From contig NC_052137.2 of NCBI RefSeq assembly GCF_016086655.4, forward strand, positions 33,562,007 through 33,626,006: a DNA stretch of 64,000 nt. Direction: 5' to 3'. Position numbers and translations under genes: made by a program. Positions 12,105 to 23,640 of the stretch are shown here, piece by piece (the stretch's first letter is position 1; every line of letters begins with the position of its first letter). Below the pieces are notes generated by a model. That model ran no database searches and was not told the origin of the DNA. It worked only from the letters and a program-made list of their open reading frames with translations. The stretch comes from Lepeophtheirus salmonis (Eukaryota > Arthropoda > Copepoda > Siphonostomatoida > Caligidae).

Positions 12105-12415
12105 CATATTAATTAATTCATAGGTCTCCCTCAATGAAAGAGTTAATACCTCCGAACAATTCGTTTTAAAATAGGTACTGTATTTAGCCGAATCTGACTG
12201 TTTGTTTTTGACAATGTTAATAGCATGATCCCAGGAATCATCACTCATCCTGGTATCTTTAAAGAATTAGCAGGATATCTTGCTGCAGAGTACAAAACTT
12301 TTGCTCTCAAGTTTTCTGTAAATCAGCACCCCACATTTCAAACTATTGGCAATAAGAGCCTCGGTGCTCAAAAGAACGAAATCATTTACCCATTTTTCAA
12401 AGCTTTGCTTTGTCG
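12105..12415 (-). pseudogene. Possible hAT-type zinc-finger (TTF-like) fragment
   Basis: On the minus strand about 100 codons are open apart from one TAA. The frame reads FEKWVNDFVLLSTEALIANS, then SFVLCSKISC, the stop, FFKDTRMSDDSWDHAINIVK, then NKQSDSAKYSTYFK. The order 'CxxxxC-like pair, F, then a W-(K/D)-H-A-x-x-x-x-K helix' resembles the TTF zinc finger found at the N-terminus of some hAT transposases. The frame is seen; the family is a low-confidence inference. The plus frame 12225-12464 over the same bases shows nothing recognisable. Confidence 0.3.
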
Positions 12416-13520
12416 GAAAGCTAAAAAAATTGTTACTTTTGCGGTATTTTGCCCCCTGTTATAAAAAGAAAAATATTCGAGTAAAAATGAAACCAATGGA
12501 CGCTCAGCAATAGCATTCAAATATTGTTAAGAACATTCCACAATCCTTACAGGGATTGTATATACAATCACATTCTGTCGAAATGTGAAATTGATTTTTA
12601 AATTTTCTTGCTTGGATAACTCTATACAAAGGATTCCCTATCGTGTAAGCCCAAGACTACTTTGGCGCTTCCTATGCTCTTACGAACTTTTGACATTTCT
12701 TGTTAGATACATCAGCATATGAAGACAATGTTTGAGGCCTCTCAAGTCATATTTTTGTAGTACAGGTAATATTAGTATGAGAAAAAAAAAGGAATTTTTT
12801 GGTACAAATCGGTCGTTTTATGAATCAAATATTGCACTGGCTATATTCTTCAGAGATTTGGTGTATCAGTAAAAATATAGTGAACTTTGTTTTTAATCAT
12901 TTAAGCTCAATGTATTGCCGTTTTCCTTTTTAATCAAGGATAATTAATTTTCCTCCATTTTGATCAACCCCAATTTTTTTTAAACTTTAAAGAAGAGGAA
13001 ATAAGACAAAGGATTTTTCGCAACAATATGAAAAATGACCGAAGGAATATTCAAATGGAATATTTTTTTCGTCTCTGAACCTTATAATTTCCTTTAAAAA
13101 AGAGTGAAAAGATACACAACACACGGAATTACCTCACTAACACAAAAATACCCTATGCATTTTGTTGTCAGCTGTCGATTCCTTCATCTTGGTTGATAAG
13201 TCATGGCTATTTCATAATTTATTTAGTAATATAATATATAAAAGCTACGCTTTTAATAAAACATTACGTAGCAATATCCTAATAAAGTATCAAATAAAAT
13301 AGTATATAGATTTTTATAATACAATATATATATATGTGTGTGATTCATTTTAAAAATGGTGATGAAATAATATGATGCTGATAGTCAGGGAATACATAAG
13401 GTATAAATGACTGTTGGTATGATTGACTTATTTGGCCAACTACCAGATGATTTTGGGCCTTTTTTAGTTTATTTTCAGAGGAAAGATTGCGTGATATAAT
13501 TAAAGTAAACACTTGAACTA
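12416..13520. other. AT-rich non-coding sequence
   Basis: No gene is seen. A short TA run lies at 13325-13336. Confidence 0.4.
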
Positions 13521-13612
13521 TATGCAGCGATAATAATTTTTCATCTTTCCTTTTATAAAAGCAGAGGAGTTAAGAAATAAATTTTACTTTCTTAATGTAC
13601 GGAAACGCAGGG
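13521..13612 (+). repeat. Local duplicate, copy 1 (pairs with 14811-14903)
   Basis: Both copies share atgcagcgataataatt or atgcagcgagaataatt, a ctttcctttta or tttctctttta block, then a gaagagtt-type block and aaattttactttct or aaattttaatttct. The two copies bracket the cadherin remnant. Confidence 0.65.
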
Positions 13613-13654
13613 AAAACTTATACTTTCAGTATTCTTAATTTTACAGATCATTTG

Positions 13655-13776
13655 TCAGAATTAACTTCTGGATTGAGAGGACCTCCAGAACCCCCTGGAA
13701 GAGGATAAAGAGGTGTTCCAGGAAAGTCGGGTCCAAGAGGTCATATTGGTGATCCTGGAATACAAGAAGAGCATTA
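13655..13776 (+). pseudogene. Collagen-like Gly-X-Y segment with an in-frame stop
   Basis: The plus strand reads GLRGPPEPPGRG, a TAA, then RGVPGKSGPRGHIGDPGIQ and a second stop. Glycine recurs every third residue with X/Y prolines and charged residues, as in a collagen triple helix; one unit has Glu in place of Gly (PPE PPG). It is preceded at about 13640-13646 by a pyrimidine-rich ttaattttacag that could be a splice acceptor. The fragment is only about 40 codons and is broken, so it looks like an exon relic. It lies on the opposite strand to, and abuts, the cadherin remnant. Confidence 0.6.
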
Positions 13777-14806
13777 AAAAACTATTCTCTGCATTAGAAG
13801 ATATTTTCTGAAGAAATATCTCATTTATATTTCGAATATCTGATTCGATAAGAAAAGGATGTTCTCCTCCATTTATAGAATAGCCGGAAGGCAAGTTGGA
13901 ATGTACAAAAGTTTGAACAGTCGCTTCAATAATTTCGACTGTAGACTTTGGATACATATGTTGTATATATGCTATTTATAAATACAGAAAATGACAAACG
14001 TTAATAAAATAGATAAAAGTCCAATCAAAACTCCAATTAACATGAATGTTATCTCAATCCTTTCCTTAGAAAAATCGATTTTAGCACACTGCTCTATCAT
14101 AATTATACTGTACTTGTTATAAATGTTTTTTATTTCATTATTTAAGACTTGAAAACATGATCCTGTTTGTCCAAAATCTAATGAACCATCTCTTTTTTTG
14201 TAAAATTATGTATCAGAAAAGATATTGGAAAACATTTCCAATATTCTTTTTTAATCTTGGTAGTAATTTTCTCACAGAAGCAGGATTTTCTTCAAAACCA
14301 ATTGTAGTAATTATATATCTTGTAATACATATAAGATTAACTTTTGAAATCAAAATGGTTAAATCCATTTAGAGATCAAACATAAACAATAAATTGCTCA
14401 TCGATAAATCGTCCTAAGGTACGATTTGTGTGTTTAACTCCAATTCTTTCATCAATTATAAACAATTCGTTATTAATAATGTCAAATAGCCCTGTTTTTG
14501 GTCTGAATATGTTATCTTTACAATTTGATATGATTTAGGATCAGCGTTTACATCAATATCTATAGCCTTTACTTTAGCTACTTCAGTGATTATTGCAGAG
14601 TTAACTGTAACACTATAACTTAAACTCATCTTTAAAAACTTTGGGGCATTGTCGTCAGTGTCTGTTATAATAATTTTGACACGTATTCTATCATAATTTT
14701 CAGAATCTTTGGTTTTATTTTTATGGGGTATTTTAATTAGTTTATGTCCGGGTAATGCCTGGTCAACCAATTCTATCTTATTTGAAATAAGTGAGCAAAG
14801 ATACAT
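13777..14806 (-). pseudogene. Decayed cadherin: extracellular repeat, membrane-proximal part and transmembrane segment
   Basis: The minus frame from 14806 to about 14480 reads RIRVKIIITDTDDNAPKFLK, the calcium-binding DxDDNAPxF signature that ends a cadherin repeat, then VTVNSAIITEVAKVKAIDID, the AxDxD signature that opens the next. A one-base frame change near 14515 restores the repeat: RPKTGLFDIINNELFIIDER, IGVKHTNRTLGRF, FIVYV, then a stop. A further frame at about 14300-14215 reads GFEENPASVRKLLPRLKKN. Another, from about 14205 to 13975, reads KRDGSLDFGQTGSCFQVLNN and then a hydrophobic helix, ITFMLIGVLIGLLSILLTFV, followed by CIYK and a stop. The last frame, 13957 to about 13777, could be cytoplasmic tail (PKSTVEIIEA, NGGEHPFLIESD). 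The order matches the C-terminal end of a long cadherin. Cadherins mediate calcium-dependent adhesion at the cell surface. Several frameshifts and stops, and no clear introns, mark it as a pseudogene. Confidence 0.65.
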
Positions 14807-14810
14807 TACA

Positions 14811-14903
14811 ACATGCAGCGAGAATAATTCTTTAGTTTCTCTTTTATATGAAGCGGAAGAGTTCAGAATTAAATTTTAATTTCTGAATCTCTGGCCAACG
14901 CAA
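14811..14903 (+). repeat. Local duplicate, copy 2 (pairs with 13521-13612)
   Basis: This is the second copy of a roughly 90-bp segment. On the minus strand its frame (part of 14844-15032) might continue upstream of the cadherin remnant, with NDSPKF near 14935 resembling a cadherin NDxPxF signature, but this is weak. Confidence 0.6.
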
Positions 14904-15264
14904 GGCCAAACCTACTCTAGTATACAACCAATGAAATTTTGGTGAATCATTTATACACTTTAAAGCCATAGGTGTAGTATACATATATTTTTCTACATAC
15001 CTCCATATTAAACCCTTAATTTTATACTTCAAGGGTACTATGGATCTAAAGAATATATTTGTTGGACTTACATTTTAAGATGTAAAGAGGAAGTCATTAG
15101 AGAGGGCTCTTCAAAACACGGTCAAAAAATGGTCATTTTTCATTATTTATGGGACTATATTTTTAAGAAGGGATATTTGTAATCAAAATAATCGCGTTAA
15201 GAAAGAGGGAATTAACATTTTCTCAATGTGGATCCTATATTAAAATATGATTAGAATTATACCC
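14904..15264. other. AT-rich sequence, possibly upstream cadherin relic
   Basis: The minus frame 15032-14844 contains CINDSPKFHW, which could be the end of an earlier cadherin repeat. Nothing else is recognisable. Confidence 0.3.
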
Positions 15265-15485
15265 ATAGTTAGTGTTGAGTCAGTCCTTATTTATTCGATC
15301 AAGTCCAGTTTAATTACTGGTCCTTCGGACTTTGAGTACTAGATCTGATTTAAAAAAATAGAAATAAAGTTGAATGACGTCTTCAAGGACCGAACTATAT
15401 AAATTTTAGAACTGATATGCAGGACTAAACTGGACCAAGACTGAACTGGACGGGACTGTATTCTTCAGTTCTAAATAAGTACTGA
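15265..15485. repeat. Degenerate simple repeat with gtcc/ggac words
   Basis: The words agtccag, ggaccga, ggactaaactggacc and gactgaactggac recur in close order. It is a degenerate short-period repeat without coding content. Confidence 0.5.
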
Positions 15486-16739
15486 CACAAGACTATATAT
15501 ATATTAATATGTGTGTGCTGTACAAGTTGTAACTAGTATTAGCAGATTTTAAAAATTACAACTAAAAGTTAGATGATTAATTTAAAAGCCGGATTTATCG
15601 TATATATGAAGAATTCAATAATTTAGTATTTCAAGAATGGTTATTATTAAATATGTGATTTTTGATAAATATTAGTTTGTATATTTTTGAAAAATATTAA
15701 TTTGTAAGTATTTTGGTCAAATGCAAAGTATAATAAAAAGCTTTTAAATACCTTAAAAATACTTATGTAATATTTCTTTTAACTTTTTGTAAATATTTAG
15801 ATACATAAATTATGATTTTTGCTATTTGACAGCTTTTCAACCATGTATTATATTTGCTTATTGTTACTTTTGTTCAAGATATATCACTGATCAAAAGTTA
15901 ATCTAAATCATCATTTCTTCATTCTTAGGACCTCAAGTTTGGATTCAGCAACGGATTCAAAATTTCTTTTCGGAGTAGGACATTTAATTAACATCTAATC
16001 ATGTAGATCTTTTTTACCATAATTAATAGAGAAAAACCAAATTGCATGAGTTTTTGGTGTATATTATAATATATAATTTAAAAATGGGGGCTCACAACTT
16101 ATTTAAATTAATGAAAATGACCTTCAAAAAATTTAAAAACGAAGTACAAATATAGTTTTATGCATTTCATAATTTATATCTTTTCTGTTTATACTTGGAT
16201 TCATATTTTTGAAGGTACAACATAATAAATGGATTTATTTTATGCTTGAGGTTCTATAAACAGGATATTTATCAAATAAATATGGTCAATCCGTGATGAG
16301 GACCTTTCAGGAAGATAGAATTATGATTATATATATTGTATATAATTTATTGATGTTATTTATCAAGTTTGGGTAATTGTAATGTGATGTGAAACTTTAA
16401 TTTGGATACATCCCTAGTCTGTCTGTCTCACCTTGTACTTTGATTTTATCTGTAGTAATGTGGAGCTTAGAATCGATATTGTCTATTCCCATCCTGCCTC
16501 TGTTATCGATTCTTTAAAAAAGTCCCAAATTTTAAAATGCACTCAACGAGGCATCATTTTCACTATTCTTATGTCAAAATGATAATTGACGTAGCCGAAA
16601 AAAACCATGGATATATCATTAATTTAGCAAAAAGTCCCCGGGAAAGATGGAAAAAAAGACATCTCCCAGGGGGAAAGAGGACAACAGGACAGTTGGCACA
16701 GGGTTGGCTGGAGAGGCAGTAGCCTCCCACTCCCAAAAA
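15486..16739. other. AT-rich non-coding sequence
   Basis: The plus frame 16537-16722 (61 codons) is more mixed in composition than its surroundings but matches no family I know. No other feature is seen. Confidence 0.4.
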
Positions 16740-17010
16740 AAAATAAAGGAATTTTTGCTTTTTACGAGAAAATTTAATATATGAAATTTAATTCATTTCT
16801 TTTTCCACAAAATTGAATTCTTCTAATTTTATCCAAAAAAGTTAATTTTCTGTAAATATTTATGGATCTTTGAAATTTTTCTCCAAAAAAATAAATATGT
16901 TAATTTTTGAAATTTTTTGTACAAAATTTAACTTTTTTGAACAGCTGTGGATTTTCGTTAAAAATTCATAAAAATTTAATTTTTATGAACAGCTGTAAAT
17001 TTTTAATTTA
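16740..17010 (+). repeat. AT-rich array (ttttgaaatttttt / gaacagctgtgg type), copy 1
   Basis: Irregular units of roughly 45-55 bp combine a gaacagctgtggatttt word with ttgaaatttttt and a ccaaaaaa block. At least three units are visible, with gaacagctgt at about 16939 and 16998. The same unit forms arrays at 18890, 44930, 58870 and 59940. Confidence 0.55.
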
Positions 17011-18604
17011 CATCTCTTGGAAAGTTGGAACACGTTTTACTGAATTACTTGGAGATATTTCAAATTAGACAAAACAAAATTTTACATAATAGACATACAT
17101 CTATTTATTGATAGTTAAACGAGTTAAAATATTTTTATGATACGTATTTTTTATGTAATCATCACTTGAATATAAATTTACCTATCCACCCTACGATCAA
17201 GTCATCCAAATGACTTTAAGCTCTCGTCAGCACCTGTTATCGTTGTCTTAGAATTTTTTTTATTTTTTTTTGTTTGAGTTGCTGAGATTAATTTTTGAGA
17301 AAAAAACTTATGTTATATGTCTTGGGACACCTTAACGTACATGCATAAAGCTTTAGGCTATTATATCAAAACGTTTAAGACAGACAGCAAGTTATGAAAT
17401 TCCGTAGCTATCATGATTTTTCGACACTCAACGGGATGCTAGGTCAAGAACAAGAAATCCAATTTGTCAAATAACATTTACAAAAATGAATGCACTCATT
17501 TTTACAAACATTTACTGCCCATGAAATGATGGGAATCAAGGTCATTCAATGAGCAATGCTTGAATACATAAGAATAATGTTACATCACACTCATTATTTC
17601 ATTTAGATTCGTTAAAGTAAATATATAAGCACTTGTCTTTTTCTATGTTGCATAAATATTATACTCGAGTAATTCCCCTTAAAAAATAAATAAAAATATA
17701 TTGGAAGCATGATTTGGTAAAGCTCATGAAAAAAAGAAGAGATATTCTTATCATAGCAAATAATAATAAGGTATCGAAATAGAAAAGGCAAAACTTTGTT
17801 CTGCAAAAAAAAATTCCGTGTGTTTTCTTTTCTCAAGGACACTGCTTTGTGACATGAAAAATAACATTCACAATATACTAGGAGTTATATTGGAAAAACT
17901 TTTCTTATATTTGTTAGCTAAAAAAGTCATACAAATATATACCACACAATATCAGCATGAAAAAATATTTTTATTAATTTGAAATAAATCCTTAATCGTC
18001 ATTCAAATAATCTTTCAACTCATATAAATATATGTACAATGTACCTTCAAATACAAATAAATGAGCAATGATTGTATATTTGATAATAATATATAAAATA
18101 CTTGATATCAAAAATACAAGATTTGAGTAAAAAAAAATGAAGAGAAACGTCAAAATGAATGCGCGTTATACGCAGTACCAAAAGATATTATTTATTTATT
18201 CGCAGGATATTAGGAATTAAATATTCATACCATGGGGCAAGTTAGAGAAGCAATGTATAAATATAGTTGCAATATATTTGTATAGTCTATAATACTTAAT
18301 TAAATAAAAATCCTGTAACTGGATTTATATCGATAATTAAAAAAAGAAAAAATCATTATTTTTTTCAACATTTTACAGATTTTTAAATCAAAAGCAGTCT
18401 ATGAAAGACCATTTTTTTGGACTTTTGATGGTTATTTTCTTTTTATGAGGAATAGCATGCAAAATAAAAAATTCGGCGATATCAAAATCCCTACTAAAGT
18501 AAAATACCTTTATTGTATCAGCAACCTTTCTTCCAAAAGGAAACTGAAAAAAGGTCCGAAATAATCCATTAGTTAGTTAAGATTGATTTAAAAAAATAAT
18601 AATA
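17011..18604. other. AT-rich non-coding sequence
   Basis: A segment at 17945-18050 (aataaatccttaatcgtca core) recurs at 19575-19670 (ataaatccttaattgtcac core). No gene is seen. Confidence 0.4.
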
Positions 18605-18860
18605 CTTGAGTAGCAGAGTCAAACATTAAGAATATGTCTGACTCAATGTCGGGATCTATTTGGTACTGGAACCGCTGTCAGGGCCCTGAAAACTAGGTCC
18701 CTATCAAAAATTTTGCATTCCAGGACTCTTTAGGCCTTTTACTCATGGTAGTTCTGGCCAAAATAATACATCAAATTCAAGTCAGGGGGAGCTAAAACGA
18801 TCCTCTTACTGTGCCAAGGTTCCCAAGCACGCCCTCAGGATTACATTTAGGGGAGATGGG
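18605..18860 (-). pseudogene. Mariner transposase C-terminal fragment
   Basis: On the minus strand the frame reads RFSSPPDLNLMYYFGQNYHE, matching the PPxSPDLNPxDYxxW motif that carries the third catalytic acidic residue. It is followed by two stops and by VLECKIFDRDLVFRALTAVP-like sequence. The likely N-terminal half of the same copy is on the same strand at 19500-19264, with an AT-rich array between them. Confidence 0.6.
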
Positions 18861-18889
18861 CTTAGTTTTTGGTATTATTTTGGGGGAAA

Positions 18890-19262
18890 ATATGATAAAT
18901 TGGATATATTAGATTTTTTTTTTAAATTACATTTCTAATATTACATTTTTTGAAGAAAAAAAAATACAAAAATTCATAATTTCTCACAAAATACAAATAT
19001 TTTTTTTTTAAATTCAAAAATCCACAAGAATTCCCAAAAATAATTTTTGGGAAAAAAATATCTACTAAATAAAAATTTAAGTATTAATTTTGTTAGAAAA
19101 ATTTAAAAAATCAAATTCTGTTCGCAAAAAAATCAAAGGTTTCGGGAGAAAAAAAAATCCTATGTTGATAACAAAAAAATTATATTTTTTGGAACAAAAT
19201 TTCAAAATTAAATTTGAAATATTAAATTTTTTATCAAGAAAAAAATCAAATATTAATGCTTG
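18890..19262 (-). repeat. AT-rich array, copy 2 (reverse orientation)
   Basis: Units with caaaaatccacaa, aaaaattt and ccaaaaataatttttggg blocks are the reverse complement of the array at 16740. It separates the two parts of a minus-strand mariner. The 62-codon plus frame 19090-19278 is an accident of this composition. Confidence 0.55.
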
Positions 19263-19263
19263 C

Positions 19264-19500
19264 TCATCCTGCTTTTAGATCACTCCCCCAGGGTCTATGG
19301 TATCCATCATCAGGGCCTTCTTCAACTCTGCAACTCTTCCCCTGTCAACTCCTGTCCTCTTTGAGACCTCAGCATGGCTAATATTCATATAATTGTTCAC
19401 CAAAATCATTGTTCATCCTCATCCTGCCTCTGAAAATGCAATAGGCTTGAAATCTTCTTTTGATGACTCTCTGACTTGGGCTACTAAGTGAAAAGTTTAA
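19264..19500 (-). pseudogene. Mariner transposase N-terminal (helix-turn-helix) fragment
   Basis: The minus frame reads HAEVSKRTGVDRGRVAELKK (about 19390-19330) and then ALMMDTIDPGGVI, which resembles the DNA-binding helices of mariner transposases, where 'VSKRTG' is followed by a recognition helix and a basic run. It stops at the edge of the AT-rich array. It is too short to place in a subfamily. Confidence 0.45.
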
Positions 19501-21109
19501 ATGCATAATTCACCACAAGAAAAGTATTCGTCATCATATAGGCTGAAGCGTTGGTACACCCTGTCGACATTACAATAGCATTAAAAAATATTTCTAATAA
19601 TTTAATATAAATCCTTAATTGTCACTCGAAAAGTCAATCAACTTATCGATGCATATATAATTACATAGAATATAGTTAATTAATTGATTTAATTGACTTT
19701 CTAAAAACAAGAAATGACACTTCATTCATTTATTTTGTCTCTTTTTTTGTTTAGTTATTCTATTTCTTTAGATATAAAGTTTTCTTTTGAATAATGATGC
19801 AGTTATATCATTTGAATCTTATGAAAAAAAACTTATAATTAATTTCATCTTATTTTAATAAAAGTGAGTAAAAAGAAATCTACTGGGTTTGTTGATGCAA
19901 AAAAAAAGCCTCAAATTAATAATTACCTAGGTCATTAGTTAATAATGAAATATGTTTTGAAAAACGAAATATGATCGATTGTGTTTAGTCACAATTAGAT
20001 CTTTATTTTATCTCGCAACCTTTCCTTCGAAAAGGGACTTGGATAAATACATCAATAACGTATTGGTAATCCTCCAATTAGTGCATTCTTCTCAACTATT
20101 GGACGAATATTTCGTTAGGTGAGAACACAAACGCCGTAAGGGACAATTTTATGAATCAGAGAAAATCGCTTCTGAAATTTGGATTACATTTAATAAAAAG
20201 ATCATTTTCTCTGGAAGTCTAGTTTTTAAGTGAACTGAGACTTCCAAAGGTAACATTTTAAGACAATTTTTCATTATGTTGTTATTGTAACCAAGGATGG
20301 GGCCTCGTACATTGGTACATTTATTAGGCCATTTATTATTTAGTACTTAAACGAAAGAACTTATAAAACAAGAGTTTGTATAGTATTTATGAAGATTTAA
20401 GTAATTTGACAGAAAATTATGAAAAATATTTAATCAACATTATGCGTAAGCAAATCGTACTGCGCCAAAAAGCTATTATTACATAGAATCGATATTTGTG
20501 ATAGCGATACGTCGACAAATAACGACAATGGATGCAAAAAGACAACGGATTGCAGGATCTTTTTCCCGCCCATCAGTTTGTAATTGATATTGGAGACATT
20601 GTGAATTGAGGCTCATTAAAAGCAGCGAGAGCCTCTCAAGGAAAACAGGAAGTGGATGACATAATATGATTGTCACCAAAATAAACAAGGTACAATTTAT
20701 TTTAACTAAAAAATATTTTCTGAGAATATAAAAATCAATCATCTTTATTTGTAAATTTATTAATTTCAAAATATTAACCCCCCTCCCTCCTAAACCATGT
20801 GTCTTTGTTTGTTTTTTTTGAAAATCAAAATTAAAATCCTGTAAATTGGGTTAGAGTTTCCCTATCAAAATCCCATTTTCCCTTGATTTACTGTGATTGA
20901 CGTACGTAAAGTTGTCCAGGAAATCTTGTATTTAATTATTTCATTTTGTAGATAAGTCATTAAAAAAATCAATACATATTGAAGAATCAATTGAGATAAC
21001 ATTTTTAACGATATTTACTAATACAAAAATGATGTCTAACGAAGTACTTAAAATAAAACAATCAATAAAACTTTATTTAGTATTTGATCTCTTAACGTAA
21101 GAAAATGGT
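19501..21109. other. AT-rich non-coding sequence
   Basis: It includes the second copy of the segment at 17945 (at 19575-19670). Frames such as 20479-20769 minus show no domain. No gene is seen. Confidence 0.4.
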
Positions 21110-21352
21110 TTAATTTCGAATCTTTCACGACTCGGATATTGGAGAGGGTAATCAACAAAACTCAACACCTAAATATGAACTCACTGAAGGCGGCCATAGA
21201 TATAACTTGTCTGAAGAGCTTTTCATCAACTCCAAGTTTGCAAAGGCCTTGTTCATAAGTTTAGAGAAAAAAATCATTATTGAAAGTAAATGAAATTATG
21301 ACCATATTTCTAAAGCAATCTGTCAAGTCCACGTTTTGCTACCCTACACTGT
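21110..21352 (+). pseudogene. Mariner C-terminal fragment with right terminal repeat
   Basis: The plus frame reads RILERVINKTQHLNMNSLKA and then AIDITCLKS, matching the mariner C-terminus where a 'P/H-N-x-x-SLKAAI' helix follows the catalytic SPD motif. The copy ends at about 21325-21352 with gtccacgttttgctaccc and tacactgta. This is the same right end as at 5170-5208. The catalytic core is absent. The shared terminus supports calling it a transposon end. Confidence 0.65.
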
Positions 21353-22289
21353 AAGTACCCGGGATCCTATTGAGGATGAATTTCTTGGAAAATTAGAAGG
21401 TGTACCGGGTATACAACAAATGTATATTATCGACACTATTAATATATTCAGTGTATTATAGTTTGCTGTAGTGTCTAAGAATATAGTATGTGAGAAAAAA
21501 AAAGTAGTCCTAATGGAATTGATCTTTGGCTCTGAGAAACAATGACAATAACAATTCCTTCCTCCTTCGTTCCAGCCATTAGACCCTTCATTCTCCTCCA
21601 TTTATTTCTCCATATGAAGTTCTATTTAGATCTCATGAACGATAACTTCCTTGTGTTTCGCTTCTGTTGTTCATACAATCATATTCAATATACTCTTACT
21701 ATGAAAGTATGTAGACAGAAAAAATGAGAGGAAAAGGGGTGAAGAGGAACTCCTCTTGGAATAGTTGTACATCCATGGCAATATATATACGTACACTATA
21801 CATTTACACATAGAGAATATTGTCCCTACATTTCTAAATTAAAATGACAAAAAGAAGAAGAAGAGACTTGGGGAGCTGAGGAAGAAGAAGAATAGATCCA
21901 TCCATCACCTTATTCGGCGTCGCCCCTACAATACAATATTGAAAGATTCATCCGCACAACAGAGCATTATATGTACAAATGTTGTTGCTGTGGGTACGTA
22001 TGTTTACACACACAACTGTTACAAAAATAATGGCCCTTATTTGTACATAATTATGTTGTTTCTTGTCTGATGCCAGACACACAAATAATATGATGTTGTA
22101 CATACATTTATGTACATATACATCGTATGGCATGTCTAGAATTAAACAATATTTATTAGTTAATACAAATCGGCAAGACTATTTTAAAAAATAAATACAA
22201 AGATAAGTAACATACAACATTGTGCGTTGAACCATTTTTGAACATTAATTTTGTTCATATAACGATCCCATCATATATTTTATCATAAG
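21353..22289. other. Non-coding sequence
   Basis: No gene is seen. Around 21840-21900 there is a purine-rich run (gaagaagaagag type). ORFs on both strands of 21344-21727 overlap each other and show no domain. Confidence 0.4.
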
Positions 22290-22960
22290 CTAGCAGTAGT
22301 AGCCGGCATTACTCGGAGTAATTAGGCTATTAGACAAATTTTTCTGTAATAATACTAGAAGAGCCTCCTGCCCATTCCAGGGACGCACGAGGATGTTAAT
22401 GAAAGTTGATGTGATATTTGTTTCGAGATGTATCGAATGTTTTTACCCCCATCCATTGCAGAAAGATGCTGTTGTCTTAAGTAATCAAGAAGACATATTA
22501 CAAAAGCAATATGTCAAATTAGTTATACAATGTCACTATTTGGCTTTGTTGAACAGATTAAATCCTCAAAAGTGTTTATTTAAATTGCTGCAATCCGAGA
22601 CGAATTAGCTGGTTAATCTTCCCTTCTAATTTTAAATAGTAGAGTCTCAAAAAGTGCCACAGCAGCAGGCGGAGGAAGATTCAAAAGTTTATTTTTGTGC
22701 ATATAAGATAGAAGATAACTTTTCAAGAAATCATCAGTCTTCCTCTCTGTTTTTCATGAGCACGCTCACACATAGCTACTGAATACTTATATCAATTCAT
22801 ATGACGTGTTCTATCCGCAAGATTGAAAGAAGAATAATAAGATTTTGAGAAAAAGAAAATAACAGGATGTGATCACCAATAAGCTATCAAGTGTTTATGT
22901 CTCCTGAGCGCTCACTAACAAAAATAATTATCCCTTTATACACACTCGATGCTACATACA
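22290..22960 (+). repeat. Dispersed repeat R1, long copy
   Basis: It opens with gcattactcggagtaattagg (22307 onward), seen again at 8495, and continues after a unique insert to atgagcacgctcacacatag (about 22756), atatcaattcatatgacg, atccgcaagattgaaag and a tail gagcgctcactaacaaaaat (about 22905). The 71-codon frame 22393-22608 lies inside and has no recognisable family. Confidence 0.55.
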
Positions 22961-23344
22961 AAGTACCTGCGATATTTCATTAATACGGCTACATTGTTAT
23001 TTGTTAGATCAAAAATATATATACGATATCATTAGAGATGGGATTTATGTTATAAAAGTGGGAGCAATACATATGAAAACATAAGACATTCTACATTTAA
23101 AATAGAATAAGTGAAGAGAAAATATTATTGTTATATTTAATTTTGTATCCGTTTTTAAATCAATATACTCCAAAGATAGGCTTCATTTAGAGGGAGATGT
23201 TAACACCCTCACGACTTATTAAATATTGAACAAAAAGAGGCAAAAGAGCGCACGCATCAACTGTTTTTCTTTCTTTATACATACCCTTCTTGAGATAATA
23301 TATACCCAGTGATGAATATTATATGTCCCACAGGAATGTTTAAA
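22961..23344. other. AT-rich non-coding sequence
   Basis: No gene or repeat structure is recognised. Confidence 0.4.
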
Positions 23345-23640
23345 AAAAAAAGAACAAAAAATGAACTTGGTAACCCTGACAATTCGAATCATGTTTGAGA
23401 GTAGAGCAGCATAGATGTAGCGACGTTTTATTAGATTAGCTGTGAGTAGCTCTCAGGAAGTTGGAATTGAAGTAATTACAAATCCCACTCCTTATATTAA
23501 TATAGGCAAAAATGACTCCAATGTATATCCTAATTCAAATCTGAGTCCAACGAGGACTCAGAAGTTTGAAGTTAAACCTATAACTCCATAAGCATGCACA
23601 AATGTTCAATCCAACTCCCTGTCTATCAATGCTGTAAAGG
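23345..23640 (+). repeat. Dispersed repeat R1, 5' part
   Basis: It contains ggtaaccctgacaattcga (about 23371), a gagcagcatagatgtag version of the cttagctg block, ttattagattagctgtgag, and ctgagtccaacgaggac (about 23540). The 3' landmarks are missing. Confidence 0.6.

Noticed and set aside
13661..13776. N-to-C continuation of the minus frame 13957-13661 through the Gly-X-Y segment
   Set aside because: The plus strand carries regular glycines there, so the minus reading is likely the antisense of a collagen-like piece and not cadherin tail.
22393..22608. 71-codon plus frame as a gene
   Set aside because: It lies within an R1-related segment, shows no known domain, and no splice signals could be supported.
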